Source: Anarhynchus alexandrinus
Taxonomy: Eukaryota > Chordata > Aves > Charadriiformes > Charadriidae
Length of the DNA: 64,000 nucleotides
Direction: 5' to 3'
NCBI GenBank assembly: GCA_008711295.1
Contig: VUYV01000003.1
Coordinates: 4,719,326-4,783,325 of the forward strand
Both the position numbers and the translations under genes were made by a program. Positions 61,510-64,000 of this stretch are shown piece by piece. Every line of letters begins with the position of its first letter. The first letter of the stretch is position 1. Below the pieces are notes generated by a model. It ran no database searches, was not told the DNA's origin, and was given only the letters and a program-made list of their open reading frames with translations.

Positions 61510-63007
61510 GTCTTTAAGAATCACCTTTGAGAAGCACAGGAGCAGGCAATTCCACTGTGTCGTAAGTCAAGCCACCAGGACACAAAAACAGCTTGGCTGA
61601 ACAGGGAACTCCTCAGGGAGCTCAAGAGGAAAATGAAACTCTGGGAGTGACGTCAGGCTTCACAGGAAGAGTACAGAGCTGTGGTTCATTTGTGCAGGTA
61701 GAAGACACGAAAGGCCAAAGCTTAGTTAGAGTTGAAACTGGCCAGTGTTGTTTCAGATTACAAGAGCAGCTTTTTAAAGTATGGGAATAGCAAGAGGAGG
61801 TCTAAAGAAAACAATGGACCAATACTTGTTGAAGATGGTCATCTGACTAATAAGGAAGAAGAAAAAGTGGAGGCATTCAGTGCTTTTTTGCCTCAGTCTT
61901 TAATAATACTTGTAGACCTTGGGCTGACTGGTCCTCTGAGTCAGAGGACCATGAGTGTGGGAATAGTGACTTTCGAATAACAATCCAAAAGGCATGAGGG
62001 AAGACTGAGGGAACTACAGACTTGTTAGTCTAACCTCAGTTGCTGGAAAAACTTATGGAGAAGATTATGCTGGGTACTACTGAGTGGCATTTAAAGAGTA
62101 ATTCAGTCTTCAGGCACAGTCAACATAGGCTCACAACAGGAAAATTCTATTTAACTAATTTGGTAGCCTTCTATGATAAAGTCACCCGCCTAGTGGATGA
62201 AGGGAAGGTGGTGGATGTAGTTTTTCTGGATTTTAGCAAGGCTTTTCATACTGTCCCTCATAGCATCCTTTTGGACAAGTTGTCCAACTGTGGGATGAGG
62301 GGATTCACAGTGCACTGGGTGAAGAACTAGTTGAAAGGCAGAGCTCAAAGTGTAGTAGTGAATGGGGCTACATCTGGCTGATGATAGGTCACCAGCAGTG
62401 TTCCACAGGGTTCAATTCTAGGGACAGTTCTAGGGACAGTTCTGTTCAATGCAAGTTTGCTGGATAAATACTCCTGGATGCAGGAGTTGAACACACCATT
62501 AGCAAGTTTGCTGATGATACTAAACTGGGAGATGCTGTTGACTGTCTTGAGGGACAGGAGGCCTTGCAGAGGGATCTAGATAGTTTGGAGTGTTGGGCTG
62601 TGATTAATGGCACGAAATTTAACAAGTCTGAATGCCGGATTCTGCACCTAGGACAGAGTAACACTGGACACGAGTATAAATTGGAAGAGGGGCAGCTGGA
62701 GAGCAGCCCTGCAAAAGGGGATCTGGGAGTGCTGGTCGACAGCAGGCTCAGTATGATTCAGCAGTGTGCCCTGGCAGCCAAGAGGGCAAACTGCATCTGG
62801 AGTTGCATCAAACACAGCATAATCATCCAGTCAAAAGAGGGTATTATCCCTCTGTATTCAGCATTGGTGCAGCCTCACCTTGAATACTGTGTGCAGTTCT
62901 GGGCCCCACAATTTAAGAAGGATGTGAAGGTCCTTGAATGCATCCAGAGGAGGGCAACAAAGCTGATGAGAGGGCTGAATGTGAGGAGCAGCTTTGGGTT
63001 TGTCTAG
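61510..63007 (+). pseudogene. CR1 ORF2 fragment, linker and RT of the split element
   Basis: Several open pieces in different frames make up this part: linker at 61732-61980, RT palm at 62040-62330 and the C-terminal region at 62564-63007. Landmarks are [19 protein letters not shown], motif [12 protein letters not shown] (catalytic Asp kept), a SVPQGSIL block, [11 protein letters not shown] read from about 62499 (both Asp kept), [23 protein letters not shown] and [17 protein letters not shown] 12-bp exact tandem duplication (TTCTAGGGACAG, 62416-62427 and 62428-62439) sits between the palm motifs and is followed by a frame disruption. The element cannot encode a working RT. Confidence 0.87.
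61930..61950. repeat. perfect 10-bp inverted repeat, 1-nt spacer
   Basis: GGTCCTCTGA and TCAGAGGACC flank a single G. It lies in the linker of the older CR1 copy, just before its internal deletion. Confidence 0.7.
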
Positions 63008-63363
63008 TTTGGAGAAAAGGAGGCTGAGAGTTGGCCTCATTGCTCTGTACAGCTTCCTGAGGAGGGCAAGTGGAGAGGGAGGTGCTGATCTCTTCTCCCT
63101 GGTGTCCATTGACAGGACATGTGGGAAGGGTTGAAAGCCGTGCTGGGAAGCTTTAGACTGGACATTAGGAAGCATTTCTTTACCAAGAGGGTGGTCAAGC
63201 ACTGGAACAGGCTTCCTAGAGAGGTGGTTAATGCCCCAAGCCTGTCAGTGTTTAAGAGGCATTTGGATAATGCCCTTAACAATATGCTTGAACTTTTGGT
63301 CAGCCCTGAATTGGTCAGGCAGTTGGACTAGGTGATCATTGTAGGTCCCTCCCAACTGAATCG

Positions 63364-63409
63364 GTCTAGTCTAGTCTAGTCTAGTCTAGTCTAGTCCAGT
63401 CTAGTCTAA
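63364..63409 (+). repeat. (CTAGT)n pentamer array, about 9 units
   Basis: Nine or so CTAGT units with one CCAGT variant end the 3' UTR of the older CR1. In CR1-group LINEs, short tandem units at the 3' end belong to the element itself and take part in priming of reverse transcription, so this is probably the native tail and not an unrelated microsatellite. Confidence 0.8.
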
Positions 63410-63438
63410 TTTTGTTAATACGGACACTGAAGGTGATC

Positions 63439-63560
63439 TGATACTTTCAAAAGCTAAGACAGTTGAAAAAAAATCTTTTTTCATTTCCATTCTTTAGCTC
63501 TAGAAAGNATGATACTTTCAAAAGCTAAGACTTTTCATTTCCATTCTTTAGCTCTAGAAA
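63439..63560. repeat. direct duplication flanking a single N
   Basis: TGATACTTTCAAAAGCTAAG begins at 63439 and again at 63510. Both copies end with ATTCTTTAGCTCTAGAAAG (63489-63507 and 63542-63560). Copy 2 lacks about 18 bases present in copy 1 (an A/T-rich stretch near 63461-63478). A single N lies at 63508 between the copies. Confidence 0.85.
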
Positions 63561-64000
63561 GAAAGCCTGCATTAGTTGAACATTTTGAAGTAGTAAGCTA
63601 TCAGATTTATTTCTAGCTAAAGTAAGATGTGTTTTCAGTTGTTTAAAAGAATGTCTTGTATTTTTCATCATGTCTCAGGAACAGTCCCTTTGGAGCCATG
63701 ACACAGTAATAAAAATATCATCCACTCTAATATTTTTGTCTAGCTTTGTGATGGAGCACAAATGTGGATGCTTGTGTTTTCAGTCACCTGAGTTTTCAGT
63801 GTTTTCCTGAGAATGTTCAGATACTAGCAGCTCATAGGCATGTGGTGTTCCACTTCTGTTGAAAAGATAAATCCTCAACATCTTGCAATTGATCATGTGC
63901 TGTTCTTGTCTTGTTTACAATCATTCAGTAAGAGAAAGCCAGTGAGGCTCTGTGTGATCAACTTTTTCATGTATCTGATTATCTCTTGATTTTTATTTTT
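63561..64000. other. AT-rich unique DNA to window end
   Basis: No gene, transposon or strong repeat is recognised. Confidence 0.5.

Larger units (their letters stand above)
61506..63409 (+). mobile_element. older CR1 LINE, right half with (CTAGT)n 3' tail
   Basis: This continues the element at 59295-60266. The linker resumes at VFKNHL (about 61510), goes on through PLCRKSS, AWLNREL and NSKRRSKENNGPILVEDGHLTN, and loses about 300 bases of linker and early RT near 61980. It resumes with [14 protein letters not shown]. The RT and C-terminus follow. The 3' UTR has GGACTAGGTGATCATTGTAGG at about 63325-63345 and ends not in the octamers of the other copies but in a pentamer array of CTAGT units at 63364-63409. 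This is a different CR1 group from the other tailed copies in the window. Confidence 0.9.

Noticed and set aside
63364..63409. CTAGT array as an unrelated microsatellite or CRISPR-like repeat
   Set aside because: It directly follows a CR1 3' UTR where tail repeats belong, and there are no spacers.

Overview
The window looks like non-coding nuclear DNA from a bird: an AT-rich intergenic or long intronic stretch. I find no intact protein-coding gene, tRNA, rRNA, CRISPR array or bacterial feature. The avian call rests on three things: many CR1-type LINE fragments, most with the CR1 3' tail built on 8-bp units of the ATTCTATG type; two solo ERVL-type LTRs that begin TGTCCTGG or TGCCCTGG, end in ACA and have 5-bp target-site duplications; and long TE-poor single-copy spans. 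Crocodilians and turtles also carry CR1, so 'bird' is strongly favoured but not proven.

Layout. 1-345: minus-strand CR1 piece cut by the window edge. 605-1030: a sharply bounded CpG-rich island, the best candidate for a host regulatory element. 2190-3440: ancient CR1/L3-like remnant. 4269-4900: CR1 with an internal deletion. 6735-6925: short CR1 piece. 7279-8015: solo LTR (minus). 8016-19652: mostly unique DNA. 19653-22060: three-segment CR1 mosaic. 22061-26104: unique DNA with a GC-rich patch at 24077-24490. 26105-27135: young CR1 3' half. 27136-35664: unique. 35665-36053: CR1 3' end. 36161-36810: solo LTR (plus). 36811-41124: unique. 41125-44605: long minus-strand CR1 sequence in two blocks, together carrying ORF1 C-terminus, endonuclease, linker, reverse transcriptase and 3' UTR, separated by about 240 bp of other DNA and an N. 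44606-57738: unique DNA with two ancient CR1/L3-like remnants. 57739-57995: CR1 3' end. 59295-63409: an older CR1 with a (CTAGT)n tail that was split by a younger CR1. 63439-63560: imperfect direct duplication around a single N.

Nearly all longer open reading frames are CR1 ORF2 (AP-type endonuclease plus reverse transcriptase, for target-primed retrotransposition) or antisense shadows of it. Every copy is 5'-truncated, deleted or interrupted by stops, so none should be autonomous. At least three CR1 groups are separable by their 3' ends and RT sequence, and one insertion order (nested, 59-63 kb) can be read directly. Recognisable CR1 copies occur on both strands in similar number, so orientation does not reveal a host transcription direction.

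I did not find a clearly new biological system. The best leads are the CpG island, the 41-44.6 kb junction, the nested CR1 pair, the three-part mosaic and some perfect short hairpins in unique DNA.
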